From the NCBI GenBank assembly GCA_029582165.1, contig CM055893.1:27131179-27195178 (forward strand): 64,000 nucleotides of DNA, in the 5' to 3' direction. The position numbers and the translations under genes are program-made. Positions within the stretch are counted from its first letter, which is position 1. The number at the start of each line of letters is the position of its first letter. Of this stretch, positions 1-11,389 are shown in pieces. Source of the stretch: Portulaca oleracea (lineage: Eukaryota > Streptophyta > Magnoliopsida > Caryophyllales > Portulacaceae). The notes below the pieces were generated by a model. The model was given only the letters and a program-made list of their open reading frames with translations, did no database searches and was not told where the DNA came from.

Positions 1-691
1 TTTCCTTTCATGTAAATAAGTGTTGTATATGTACCTTATCTTTCTTACAATTCATGGTGCTTGATCAATGAAATAATTCTATAAAGTTCTTATTTATCTC
101 CCTTCCAAACTTTATCAAAAGCACATTTATAACTTTTAGTAAAGTATTTCCTTTGGTGAGAGGCGAACTCTTTAGGTTCCTCATACCTTTCGAGTTCGTA
201 GCCTTACCCCCGGATCCTTTCTTAGGTTTCGCAGGCGGAGTTTTCTTTGTTTTCTTTTCGATTTTGTCTTGGATTTTCCCTTAAAAAAGTCGGGTGGCGA
301 CTCCTTTTCGAAACAAAATACATCGGGTTGCATAAACTATGGTAAGACATGGTTTTACAATGTGCCGATGCAACATTAGGGTTTTCTTTGTATATTTCCA
401 AATAATATTTGCTTAAATTGCTTTCCTCCGAGCCCAACATCTTATTAGCCTATTGAATTGAATTTATAAGAGTTTGGAGTAACTGGATGTTCACTCTTGT
501 AGGTTCAATTCAATTACTCATAAAATGCACAAAGTAAAGGGAAAGGAATTTTACAACGTGTTACTCTTGAAATGTGCGATTAATTCCTTCTAGGTTTTTT
601 TTAAAAGTTTAAACCCCAGCACAAACCTCCAAACCCCAATCCCGTGGGCATTCAAGAAGTATGAACAATGAGGAAAAATGTCCACATGATT
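1..691 (+). mobile_element. Ogre/Tat-like 5' LTR, 3' portion only
   Basis: The right-hand part of an LTR that begins before the window. It resembles the complete LTR at 53872-55431: both hold a block with 'gcgaa..cgag..', then 'cttacccccgga', then 'ggtttcg' and a 'tggcgactc' string. It ends just before a degenerate tRNA-Arg-type primer-binding site. The exact LTR end is blurred by mutation. The family assignment rests on the PBS type and on the downstream Gag. There is no coding sequence of its own here. Confidence 0.7.
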
Positions 692-693
692 TT

Positions 694-712
694 TGACGAC
701 TTCACTGGGGAG
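694..712 (+). other. Degenerate primer-binding site (tRNA-Arg type)
   Basis: TGACGACTTCACTGGGGAG differs at two or three positions from the intact site TGGCGACTCCACTGGGGAC at 55435-55453. This PBS type is known from Ogre/Tat-like plant Ty3/gypsy elements. It fixes the element's orientation (+) and the end of its 5' LTR. Confidence 0.75.
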
Positions 713-2089
713 TTTGTTAAAGTGGGTAAAACTTGAAAGAAGTTTAATGCGCTTTAAAATTTTTGGAAGGAAAATAAATGTTTACTTTATATTATTAAGT
801 CATTCCCTTTTAGGCATAAATGCATTGTATATACCGAGCCACTCCCTTGATATGTAATATGTTGTAGGAGCACGTCAAGCGGCGGTTTATGTTTTCTTTT
901 TTAAACCACAAAAATAACCCATGGGATGCCGGACCGACTATACTCGCTTGGTGCATTTACACCGATCGAGCCTTAGTCACCACATCCACTCATGCATTAC
1001 TCTACGAGGTCTCCACTCGAGCCTCCAAGAGCACCACCCCACATATTCAAGTTGAATTCACAACAAGAATGCACTGGGGTGAGTACATGAGCCGATAAAC
1101 CTTATCCAGCCAATAAACCCTTTTGTACATAGAGCCTTAGTTTAGGGTACCCTTGTTCATATGTATGCTATGTGCTATGTGTTTCTTTGGTTGTAAAAGA
1201 GTCGACTCAAGTTGAGGGATATTTTCCTAGTCCATGTATTAATCATTGGGCTAAGAAGAGTCATGTTTATCAACTAAGCTAATTAACCTCAAAAATCATG
1301 GTTAACCCAGTGATTGGGCCCATCTATCTAAAAAGGTTAATTATCTTGGTTCACAAAGTAAACTCAACTCGCCTTTGATGGTTCTACATGGCCCTTTACA
1401 AACATTCTCTTAACAAAAGGTCCAAAAAACCTGACTAAAGTCGAAACAAAGTCAGTGGATAAAGTCTTAGACTACGTAATAATCACCGGGTTTGAGTAAA
1501 TTAATTTATCGAATTAATTATTGAGTCCATCATATTATGGTCGGCCCGTGGGTAGGCCCAACCATATTGGATTTGGCAATCCATAAATTAATTACAAGTC
1601 GCCCGTTGTTGGTTTTATCCAATCCTTTACAGTATCCACTTTCTTGAGAAAATAAAATAAAAGTGTAGAAAGTGTAGACTTTCAGTCTTGTCGATCATTA
1701 TTATAGTCCGCGTAATAGTCAGTATGGCTCGAGTTGGTCTGAGTAGGTAGTCCAAGTTACGGATTCTCCTTAAAATGGTTGACTTGTGGATTGGGCCCAT
1801 CCGAATTGAGAAACACTGACTTGTGCTTCCTTACTTAGACGTGATTCGCCATGTTTGGCTTTATTTGACCCTTTATAATGATCAAATGTCCTTAGGTTCA
1901 TATAGAGTTAGGTAATGCAGACCGTGTCCAGGGTGAGTCAACTTCTGGAGTCGGCATATAGGTTATGCATCTTAGGTGGTCTCATATAGGTCAGTTAAGT
2001 TATGCATTCATCTGGATGGGTTGTTAATGAAAGGACAATCTCTTAATTGTGTGTTGTTTTCCCTAGTCAATATAAGATACTCAAGTCTA
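713..2089 (+). other. Long noncoding leader of the first Ogre/Tat-like element
   Basis: About 1.4 kb between PBS and gag. Blocks of it reappear in order in the leader of the second Ogre-like element (55454-56700), for example around 'ggttaacccagtgattgggccc', 'aacattctcttaacaaaaggtcc' and 'gttcatatagagttaggt'. No open frame is shared between the two copies, so I regard it as a conserved untranslated leader, not a gene. Long leaders, sometimes with an extra ORF, are known for Ogre elements; I cannot support an extra ORF here. Confidence 0.6.
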
Positions 2090-3744
2090 GCTTGGATCCC
2101 TGGACCGTCAGGCCGCTTGATTCGTAACCCAAACTACGTCCCCCCAACATATATACCCAAGGCCTCTCGCCGTCTACAGTTCGACATGTCTGCAAATGAG
2201 AACAATGGTGATGACTTGGCCCACTCTACACTGGCTAAGTATCTAGAAGAGAAATTCAACAACGTGGAAGGCTCAATTACCTTCCCCACCTTGCAACAAG
2301 AAAAGAAGGTTGAGGAGCACACCGCCAGACAATGGGAACTCATCGAACAACAAAACAACCGCATAGAACAGTAGCAAGAGACCTTGAATGGGGTCTTGGA
2401 AGCTTTACACCACATCAACATGCATATAGGGATGGGTGACGATGAAGATGCTATGGAAGTTATTCCTAATCATGTGTCTGCTGTTGACAAAGGGAAATGA
2501 AAGTTAGGGGAAGGTTCTAGTACAGGAGTGGTCATTTATGTACCAGATGACCCAACAGCTAAGCCACCACCGTCAGTGGCTACCCCTCAGACCATCCCGG
2601 TTAAGACTGAGACCAAGCTGCAGGATGATCCCATCATCCAGGAAATAAAGGCACAGTTGAATGTATTCAAGAATGTTGTGAGCCAAATGCCGGCCTTTAC
2701 TAACAAGTTCGTTGAATTCGAACCACCTGCCGAGATTAACATCGGTATAACGGGAAAGATGGACATACCTCTTAAGAAGTTTAGTCTTTCTGAGAACCCA
2801 ACTCATCACGTATGAGAGTTCAACCAAGTGATGCCACTCCGGGGCATAGGCAATGAACATTACAAACAGGTCTTCCCATCATCGCTGAACGATGAGGCAT
2901 TGAACTTGTACTATACCCTTCCTTTGGAAACACGAGGGGATTGGACCGCCATGCACAGGGCATTCATCAAGCATTACAACACGATTCAAAAGGACAAGGT
3001 GACTTTATCTGATATCATGGCGATCCTCTAGGGAGATGACGAACCATTCTTAGCTTATTACGAAAGGTGGCATGCTAAGTTGTCCCAAGTGACCAACATC
3101 ATCCCGACGGAGATGTAGCTAGACTCATTTGTTCGCGATTTAAAGCCAAGCCTAGCGCAACAATTAGACTTCCATGTGGTAGAGAACTTCGAATATCCAA
3201 AGCTAGAAGCGCGGAAGGAATGGAATGCTACATCCCAGAGTTGGAATGGTGGCAGCACATGAAGGAGGACCATTAATGCTCCAAAGGCGACTGAGACAAA
3301 CGCCTTCCAGAATGTGAACCATGGCCCGTCTCCAAAGCTAACATTCTTTCAGTATGATTCATATACTCCGTTAGATATGACCTATGCTGAAGCGTTAGAC
3401 CGGCTATTATAGACAAACATGATCCATTTGCCTACCCTAAGACGGAGTTTGAGAATAAGGGACCTGGGTGGAATAACTCTATGTTCTGTAAGTACCACCG
3501 CATGAGGGGTCATGACACCGAACAATGCTGGACACTCAAGAATCTCATCGAGAAAATGATTCGCTCTAGCGAGCTGCCATTACCCAAGACAACAAAGAAA
3601 CCCAACAACAAAAGTAATCCTCTCCCAAATCATGCCATCTTTATAGGAGAGGGTACTTTTGACCTGTCTAAATGTATCACCGACGAGGGAGCACCTGTAC
3701 TCCCCCTTGAAGACTTGACACCATTTAATGTCAACAACATATAG
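2090..3744 (+). pseudogene. gag pseudogene, Ogre/Tat-like element 1
   Basis: Gag is the structural protein that packages element RNA into cytoplasmic particles. One frame runs from about 2090 to 3260 with in-frame stops near 2372, 2498, 2813, 3029 and 3116. A second frame from 3481 holds a zinc-knuckle-like motif, FCKYHRMRGHDTEQC (C-X2-H-X5-H-X4-C), the variant knuckle typical of Tat-group Gag. Segments such as YYERWHAKLSQV match YFERWHTKLSHI in the second copy (near 57615), which confirms the family. The five stops and one frame change make it non-functional. The true start is not determinable; similarity to the other copy begins around 2100. Confidence 0.8.
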
Positions 3745-4762
3745 GCGAGTGATGATGAAAGTAATGACGATCGTGGGAATGTAACTCAGTAGCGCCTGGA
3801 TGATCTGAAAAACAACATGCATGATCTAACCATGCATATAACTATCCGTCAAGATAAAAAAAATTCCGGGAGCACCTTGAACGTCAAGATCACCAAAATA
3901 GAGCAACAACGAGAGGCTTTGGATAATGCATTGGAGGAGCTTCAACACCTTAAAGCTTGCTTTGGTGAGCAAGCTCCGCTGCAAAAGAAGAAAAAGAAGC
4001 TGACCCAGTGGTTGCTGTGTTGTCCAATCCTGAATTTGATCCAAGCGCCATGATCTCTACTGATGGAGGTCGCCGCAAGATGTCCTGGGTCGATTATGTG
4101 AACAGTAAATGTACCCTAGTGTTAGAAGAACCTTGTAAGGTCCAGTCTGAGTCAAGCACTAGTGGTTCTATAGTAGAGTTTGAATCAATTGGGATTAGCC
4201 CCGAGTCTGATGAGTCTGTATTCATTTCTGCATTCAATGAAGTAAACCTTTCTGAGTATCTCTGTTCTCATTCTCTTTCTCTTAATTGCTGTGCTAATAA
4301 TTACAAATTTGATGTCGAACCTTTAAAAGATTTTAATGAATTAACACAAGCTATGAGCAAGCATGAGAATCACATGACACCAGTTGAGGAAACCATCGCC
4401 ATCAATGTGGGGACACCTGAAACTCCCCGGGAATTGAAAATTGGCAAATCATTAACCTTGGAGGAGCAACAGGAGTTCTCCGCTCTTTTGAAAGAGTTTG
4501 TTGACATTTTTGCTTGGTCTTATGAAGATATGCCCGGGATTTATAGGGAGACCACCGAGCACGCTATTCCCCTTTATCCGGATGCCAAACCGGTACAGCA
4601 GCGACCACGTCGAATCAAGAATGAGTGGTCAGACAAAATTCACGATGAAGTCCGAAAACAGCTAGAAGCCAAGTTCATCATAACGGTGGAATTCTTGGAG
4701 TGGGTAGCTAACATCGTCCCGATATAGATACATATTAATTGATTGTGCTTCTTTTGAGACTT
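3745..4762 (+). pseudogene. pol fragment, Ogre/Tat-like element 1 (protease lost, RT N-terminus)
   Basis: Downstream of gag a frame at 4008-4727 contains the conserved lead-in to Ty3/gypsy RT: FVDIFAWSYEDMPGI, then an acidic/proline linker, then an RT N-terminus ending VANIVP. The retropepsin expected between gag and this segment is not visible, so it has been deleted (the second copy has it at 58740-58910). After VANIVP the frame breaks; a further RT-like scrap, ILIDCASFETL, is readable in another frame at 4731-4762, so the fingers region of RT was also deleted. The copia LTR starts at 4763. No catalytic RT motif is present. Confidence 0.75.
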
Positions 4763-5603
4763 TGTTGGGTTTTTGGTGATCTATTTCCTAAATAGATACA
4801 GATTAATTGACAGAATATTCATAACAATTACAAAACAATTAATCACCCAGGAAAGAGTACAACTGCATAAACTTAGTATTATACTTAATCGTTAATCTGA
4901 CTAATGCAGATGTTGGCCTTAGAGATTCCAATGGAGGAATCCTCTATTGTAGGTCCATACAGCACTCCGGGAACTCGATTGCTAGATCGACCCGATTGAG
5001 ACTAATCTTAATCTAAGATGTATGTGTTTGCGCTACTTTGTAGGTTGTTTCAGGAAACAATATTGTGAACTTTATAGAGAGAATATCTCAAGTAATCACC
5101 CTGAAGTCTCTCTAGAAGTCTCAGATAGTTTAATAACAAATCTATCAGAGAGACTCCCTTTTATAGTGTTGGGCGGCTTGGGGAAAGGGTTAACTAAAAC
5201 CCTAATAGATCGACTTATGCACAAAACGTAGTCCGAGGCCCAACACGGTCCGTGTTGCAACAACACAGTCGGTGTTGAGCTTCAGAATGCATTTTAAGTC
5301 AGTTGGAATCAACACGATCCATGTCAGGCCCACTGCGGACCGTGTTAACCCCAACACGGTCTGTGTTGAGTTGATTTCTCCAAGAAATCAACTCCCAACA
5401 CTCTTAAATATAATACGATATTATTTTAGGCTACATACATTATTCAGGGCATTGACTTGTGTGACCCAGTAGGACCAAATAATATAGTTGTAATTAAACA
5501 TATTAAATTATCGAATATAGAGGTCTCTAGCAAGACATATAATCACTATATTATTTTGGCTTAAACTCTAAGTATATCGAACATTGTCAGGACATTCCCA
5601 ATA
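4763..5603 (-). repeat. 3' LTR of the Ty1/copia element
   Basis: The left end reads TGTTGGGTTTT. The right end abuts the polypurine tract and, read on the minus strand, begins TATTGGGAATGTCC, a decayed TGTTGGGAATG. The short terminal inverted repeat (TGTTGGG / CCCAACA) supports about 841 bp. It contains a cluster of palindromes at 5241-5368, listed separately. Confidence 0.65.
5241..5368. promoter_or_regulatory. Palindrome cluster in the copia LTR (CAACACGGTCCGTGTTG type)
   Basis: Five copies of a 17-bp quasi-palindrome with 7-bp arms start at 5241, 5261, 5310, 5331 and 5352. Neighbour spacings are 20, 49, 21 and 21 bp. The first and last copies are near perfect; the others have arm mismatches. 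Position in the LTR and the repeated arms suggest a regulatory array, but no function is shown. The geometry matches arrays in the unrelated gypsy LTRs of this window. Confidence 0.7.
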
Positions 5604-5604
5604 A

Positions 5605-5618
5605 TCTCCCACTTATCC
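5605..5618 (-). other. Polypurine tract of the copia element
   Basis: Minus strand GGATAAGTGGGAGA lies directly upstream of the 3' LTR start. A purine run ending AAGTGGGAGA next to the LTR is the usual plus-strand primer of plant Ty1/copia elements. It fixes the LTR boundary near 5603. Confidence 0.75.
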
Positions 5619-5949
5619 TACAACTGTCCCATTCCTTTAATTGCCTTATCACTTACTATCTAATGTTCGGATAAGGTAAGCTAAAGTCCTCCTTATGTAA
5701 AACCCGAATGTTCCTCGATCTCCGAGTTATACTCTGAAAAGCAGATGATCATCTATTAATTTATCTGAGCTCAGCCAAACATTTTCAGTCTAAGCTCATT
5801 GAATGGCTAACGAGACAACTGTCCCTAATAGAGAGAACAAAGCCATCTTGTTCAAGTACACATTCTCACATGATCCAACTGTAACCCAGACACCGCCTTT
5901 ATGGCCTCCTATTACGAAAGGTGTTAGACGCGCTCCAAAGTCACAACAG

Positions 5950-7813
5950 ATCATGTAGTTTATGTAATGAACTCGGGATTTAGGAATTATCCTTGAGTGA
6001 CCAGAGTTCTTATGATATTCACAACTTAAAGAGCTCTCGCTACGGGTCAGTTTGGTAGTTATTCTCAACATTACCCATGTGATTGATTTATGATGTTTGT
6101 ACATCACCATGATCATGAAACTTGATCATCACATCAATCCTACATGCTAATTGTAAGGATATTATCATTGTCCCTGTGCGACAATACAATTAGGAACTAG
6201 GTCGACTTTCCACTAGGATTAGTGCTATCAAGTTCACTTAATGGAGTTTAAGAAATTAGACCTCATCCAATTTCCCATTTTGAATTCGCTAACCCTTTTT
6301 GGACATTTACACAATTCTAAACCACAATTGATGTAAAGCTTGAATCTTATTCTTATTGATGAATCAACAAGGTCGTAATTCATGAAAAATTCATGTAAAC
6401 TTGATTTGTTCACACTCTGGAATGTGTTTAATACCTATTGCCCATGCATGACTATCATGCTTTAACTGCAATAGAGGTTTAGCCCACAATTCTTTTGATG
6501 AACTTTGCACATTTTTATATCATCTCCACTAACGAGCTTTCGTATGGAGTGATATCTTCGGAACTCATATTTGGATTCGTAGTGAGCTTTAGTACCTTTG
6601 CTTGACTGATGGGTCCTATAAAAAACGGTTCATTCCTCTCGCAAGGCTAGAAACAACACCCACATCTAAAACGAACTTCACAATCCTAACAATTTCTGTC
6701 GCAACTTCTAAAGTCACGCCATACTTGTCTTATTTGTAGAATCAAACTTGTGTCATGTTGGGAACCTCTTCCTCAAAACCACTCTAATAGATTGTACAAT
6801 TTTCTCTGACCTTTCAGATAATCATACCTTTTTGACATAGATGTAGCATCAATGTAACTGTTTACACTTAGCTTTTATCAATTATTGTAGACTGAGGACA
6901 TATCCTTAGTTTTGTTCATACATATACAAAATGTATATTTTATTTAGGCTATGAACATCTCGTGGCATACTTTAATCCCATGCTTGAAACACGAGTTATA
7001 TGTCTCATCCTTTTTAGGTCTCCTGATTGTTTCAAGACAATCAGTTTCTCTTAAGGATATACCATGATCATGGAAGTTAATCCATTCTTGAAGCGGGTTG
7101 AACTATTCAACATCTTATCAACTTTGATTCAACCAATCAAAATCTTTAATCTATTATTATAGATCTTGTCTCCAAGAAAATTCTTAGCCCCACCAATCCT
7201 TCATTTTGAAAATTATTCCCAAGTCAACCTCAGTAGATGCGATATAGGAATCTTTCTCTCAATAAGCAGTATATCAATCACATACAATATCAGAAACGCA
7301 TCGCTCCCACTAAATTTCTTATAAACACAATATTATTTTAGCACCTCTCAATATATCAAACCTTTTGACATCCTGGTCAAAAGATAAATGACTGCAACTC
7401 CTAGAAGCTTCCTTAAGACCATATATGGGCTTTTGAAGTTTACAAGTATTCCAACCAAAACCTTTCAGTTGTGTCAAGTACACATCCTCCTTCTAAATCT
7501 AATTTTGAAGGTGGTTTTGAAACCTATATGCCACATCTCATAATCATACTATGAAATTATGGCTAGAAGTATCTTAATGAACCCATGTTTGATGGCTCAC
7601 ACCTTTAGGTAAGTCAACCAAGTTCTAAACTTGTGTTTCTTTCATGTAATCCATGTTTGATTTTATGGAAACTTGACTTGCTAAAGCTTCTTTGTTGTAG
7701 GTAGAGTCACTATTTTCTAAAAGTAACATTTCACGCTTATCCATAGGAGATCGATATCTCTGTGGCTGACGGAGTTGTTTACCTGACCTCGCTTGGAGTA
7801 GGGTCCATGACAC
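5950..7813 (-). pseudogene. copia reverse transcriptase / RNase H remains
   Basis: The linker segment at 7625-7813 reads LRQPQRYRSP...YMKETQV, the usual stretch between copia integrase and RT. Further left, KPIYGLKEASRS at about 7400-7440 matches the RT core. The catalytic box at 7268-7287 reads LYVIDILL where the family has YVDD, so the first of the two aspartates is lost. RNase H is recognisable only in scraps, such as a stretch around 6640-6690 resembling the region before its C-terminal Asp/His motif. Multiple frameshifts and stops make it inactive. In life the enzyme would copy element RNA into DNA in virus-like particles. Confidence 0.75.
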
Positions 7814-8229
7814 CTCCTCCTAAACATTTTGAGAAACTTCTATTGCCTCAACCTCGTTCCTAATTTCCTGACCAATAGGAAAATTTGAACTAGGATCAGG
7901 TAGCAAAGTTTGAGGTAATGATTATAGTACTTATATCTCTTGAACTTCGGTAATTCCAAAAACTCTCCCACTTTTTCTCTTAGAGACTAACATACTCTCT
8001 AAGAAGAAAGCATTTTGAGATACAAACACTATTTTCTACAACAGCTTGTAGAAGTGATACCCCTTTCTTTCGGAAAACATTTCAGGAATCTTTCCTCTCC
8101 ATATCATATATGGTGTCTTCTCAAGTGCTTTAGATTATTCTTGTTTAGTATTTAGAGTTGTGGTTAATAGCGTGTGTCCCTAAAAGTTAACTGGCAATGC
8201 TGACTCAACCACTATCGATCGCGCCATAC

Positions 8230-8900
8230 CTAATAGGGTGTGATTCCTCACTTTAGACTCACCATTGTGCCATGGTGTTCCTGGAGGAGAGTGTTGTGGA
8301 ATAATTTCACACTCTCTTGGATGGTTAGTGAAATCTTGGCTCATATAGTCACCTCCTTGATCTAATTGAAGGGTTTATATTGTCTTGTCAAGTTGGTTTT
8401 GTACTTCACTTTGAAACTCTTCGAACATTTCAAAGGATTTCGACTTGTATTGTATTAAGTAGACATATCCATATCTACTAAACTCGTCACTGAAAGTGAT
8501 GAAATAGTACAATAAACCTTCTTCTAGCACTAGGGCTCATAGGCCCAAACACATCACTATGAATGCATCCTATCAAGTCACTAGTTCATTCTCCAATTCT
8601 ATAAGAGGTGAATTAGTCATCTTTCCCATCAGATACATGCTTCGCAAAACATCAAATTTTTCGAAGTTGAGGTTCCCAGAAGTCTTATACTCTGCAGTTT
8701 CTGAATGCATTTCTGATTAATATAACTAAGCTTACTGATCCAGAGTGAGTCATTTGTTCAAACTCTTGGCTCAATCATCAACACCCTTTCGATCTTATAG
8801 GTGATCTTGCTGTCTTGCCAAGACAACTTCATTCTGGAAATCTTAAACTATTTTAACATTCCAGCTCCAGATGTATCTCATAAACATGAATCACCATATT
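8230..8900 (-). pseudogene. copia integrase remains
   Basis: The minus strand reads FSDEFSRYGYVYLIQYKSK (about 8450-8510) and then LQLDQGGDYMSQDF and HSPPGTPWHNGES, the core blocks of a copia integrase with positions corresponding to all three acidic residues (Asp in SDEFSR, Asp in LDQGG, Glu in GES). The N-terminal zinc-binding part towards 8900 is only faintly readable. Frameshifts separate the blocks. Integrase joins element cDNA to chromosomal DNA. Confidence 0.8.
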
Positions 8901-9339
8901 TTATGTGGTTCATCTTTAAAAATTTGAAGTAATTCATCCCTTATAACTGTGCACAATGGTCTATAGACATCTGTATGTATGAATTCTTGTTGGCACGTTC
9001 ACCTTTTCTTGTAAAATGTACAATCATACTTTGTGGACATGACCTAATAAATAGTTTCAAGATTCTGTTTGAACATGAGTTCTTCCTTTTAAACATTTTG
9101 GTTTCGATGTGTTAGATGCGTTTATCCGAGATCCTCGCTCTCTAATTGAGAGCTTGAAATCAAATTTCTACTTATAATGAGAACATAGAATCACCTATAA
9201 ATTTCTGTTATATGTTTTGAGAAAACGGATAAACAACCAACTCTATATGAGGAGCTACAACTGTTTGCATGTTCCTGTTTGTAGGCTGACTCTCATCCTT
9301 ACAAACACATCTACTTTGCTGTAGATCATGCACTTTTGC

Positions 9340-9490
9340 ATAAATGTGAGTTTTACAGCCGGTATCTAATACTCAAAGTGGGTTTAATAAGGGTAGTGTG
9401 TACCATATACGCACTATCTTAGAAATGAAATCATATTACTACATCTCAAGCCTTCCTTATAGATTGGACATTCACGCTTCCAATGTCGTA
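9340..9490 (-). pseudogene. copia Gag zinc knuckle and protease active site
   Basis: At about 9445-9490 the minus strand encodes RHWKRECPIY, the second half of a CCHC knuckle (usual form GHWKRECP). At 9358-9366 it encodes the aspartic-protease triad Asp-Thr-Gly in VLDTGCKTHIYAK, typical of the copia protease. The intervening sequence is degenerate. These two landmarks place the element's 5' coding end close to the solo LTR. Confidence 0.75.
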
Positions 9491-9595
9491 CCTGATCTGG
9501 TTGTTAACTGGTACCTGTCATTGGTTGGGTATGTACAACTGTTTGTCCTTACCTTTCCTTTAATTTCTTGTCTTTGATAGATTTCTTAAATCTTG

Positions 9596-9637
9596 TTTCC
9601 CCTTTATGTGTAATCTTATTTCCCCTTTATGTGTAAT
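9596..9637. repeat. 23-bp period tandem duplication beside the solo LTR
   Basis: TTTCCCCTTTATGTGTAAT occurs at 9596-9614 and again at 9619-9637, and the second copy ends exactly where the solo LTR begins. Confidence 0.85.
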
Positions 9638-11012
9638 TGATAACTGTATATTTTATAGTATTTATTAGGTATCTAACTTGTATACTTTAGTTAATTATGT
9701 AATATAATCCAACCCTTTTATATCATATTCCGTGATATTCTTCACTTGGTTGGAAGATTGGTATGATTTGCAGGAATTAGTGAAATCTCCCTAAAAAGCT
9801 AAGAAAATGATGAAGAAATTGAAAGAGAAGAAAAAAAGGAAAGGAAAGAGTTGAAAGAGAGGAGAAGAAAAGATGGAAACAACCCACTTGTAGTGGCCCG
9901 ACCCAAAATATTGGACGGAGCCGTGAGGCGCTGGCAGCGCCTGCCCCCACACTACCAGCGCCCAAGTTAGTAGCTTCCCCAACTTTGCACATCGATGAAC
10001 GCTACCGAGGGGAGAAGCAATTGAACCAGCGCCCAACCACGAGAAGACAAGGCGGAGGCACCAGACGCGGCCAGCGCCTCCAGCCCCGCTGCCAATGTCT
10101 GGTGCCCTAATCCAATACTATAAAAAGGCTCTCGCCCTGTCGTCAAAAAAGACTTATCTTTCATTATTCTATACAATTCCGTAGTAGTTCTCTTAGGTTT
10201 AGTTTTAGATTAGAAATATTTTAGAGATTGTAAGAGTGATTGAAGAGGAGAAGGAGATCGAATCGAGTGACACGAAGTAATTGATTTCGCCGCTTTGGAA
10301 ACTCGGTTATTTCTATTTACATTATGTCTTGCAGTTTGAATTCAGTTGTTATGTTGTTAGTTTCTATTATTATGAGTAGCTAAATCCCTTTGTTTGGGGG
10401 ATAAACGCAATTTCTTGTGAATGATTATGAATGCGATTTTGGTGTGAAGTTTTATTTAATCGTTTAATCTTCGTGTTATGTATGTCATAGTAATAGAATG
10501 ATTACCTCTTACTTGGTATAGATTCTTAATATCAGTTTGAAAGATTGTATTTTGAATTGGAAAGATGAAGATTGAATTGGCATAGAAAATAGTTAGAAAT
10601 AATGGTTTCAAGTTTAGGGTCACGTTATAACCAGTGCTTATCTTTGATTAGATTGAATAGCCATGAAAATAGATATTTAGTTTAATCACTGTAACTCACC
10701 TCAGATCGAAAGATTGCTGTGGTAATCCTTGGAAAGGTTATAGACCCCGATAATTCTAATACCTTTTCACACAGGAATCGCTGATTAATTAGTTGATTGA
10801 CTAGAGTGGATTTCCTTGAACTTCTTTAAATACCTGGTAGAGCTCATAAAAATTGTTGCTTTCCCGCTATTTTATATATTTACTCTTTCACTCGACAATT
10901 TGGCAAACCTAGCATCCTTTGCAGTGAACTAGTTTAGTGCGTAGTTGACACAAGTCCCCGAGAGACGACCTTGATACTACATCGCACCCGTACACTTGCG
11001 GAGAACCTATCA
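9638..11012 (+). mobile_element. Solo LTR of an Athila/Tat-like gypsy element (1,375 bp)
   Basis: It begins TGATA and ends TATCA, a 5-bp terminal inverted repeat. It is flanked by gtaat (9633-9637) and gtagt (11013-11017), a target duplication with one mismatch. The 3' part reads 'acaagtccccgagagacgaccttgata..tacacttgcgg', a familiar end of plant Athila/Tat LTRs. No internal region is attached on either side, so it probably arose by recombination between two LTRs. A TATAAAAAGG-like box is present at 10119-10126 ('ctataaaaagg'), a plausible transcription signal. Confidence 0.75.
9927..10085. promoter_or_regulatory. Weak palindrome cluster in the solo LTR (GGCGCTGGCAGCGCC type)
   Basis: GGCGCTGGCAGCGCC at 9927-9941 has 6-bp arms. 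Its half-motif CAGCGCC recurs at 9956, 10027 and 10072. The first step is 21 bp (9935 to 9956), matching the pitch in the other LTR arrays here; the later ones are less regular. It lies about 170-210 bp before the TATA-like box. Confidence 0.5.
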
Positions 11013-11389
11013 GTAGTTTAAGATGTATGTGTATGGAGCAACTCTTGTTCGAGGGTGACCCCCGCTTTGGGCCATAAGGTGATCCCCTAGAAACCAGTAA
11101 AAATAAATTGGAAATCGTTGGAATCACCAACATGGTCGATGTGAGCGGTGCGACGCTTTCATCCCTTAAGTACTTTATATGTATGAAGAGGACCATGATT
11201 GGGAGAGTAGACCCCATTATGCATGAGTCGTGCAATGATCTCGACAAAACCAATGCAAAAAGAAAACAAAAGAGAAAAAGAAAAAAATGGAAAAAGTGCA
11301 AAATAAAAGAAAAAATAAAATGAAAGTGTTGAATAAAAGGTGAAGTTTTCCTTTAATTGCAATAAAAATGAGCTTGAGTGTGTATATAG
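11013..11389 (+). other. Short remnant resembling an Athila-type 3' noncoding region
   Basis: Contains 'gtgagcggtgcgacgctttcatcccttaag' followed by 'gagagtagacccc' and an A-rich AAAAGAAAAC tract, in the same order as the 3' noncoding regions at 40400-40530 (+) and, inverted, 13500-13605. No coding potential is supported. It lies between the solo LTR and the outer element. Confidence 0.5.

Larger units (their letters stand above)
4763..9637 (-). mobile_element. Decayed Ty1/copia element, 5' LTR missing
   Basis: On the minus strand the Ty1/copia order is readable from right to left: Gag zinc knuckle (about 9445-9490), protease DTG (9358-9366), integrase core (about 8230-8510), integrase/RT linker (7625-7813), RT (about 7240-7560), RNase H remains (about 6400-6700), polypurine tract (5605-5618) and 3' LTR (4763-5603). 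Protease-integrase-RT-RNaseH order is diagnostic of copia. Every domain is broken by frameshifts and stops. The 5' LTR is not found; the element stops at the solo LTR that begins at 9638. It lies inside the RT of the first Ogre-like element. Confidence 0.85.

Noticed and set aside
889..1098. Short ORF in the first Ogre-like leader
   Set aside because: Not preserved in the corresponding leader at 55600-55850.
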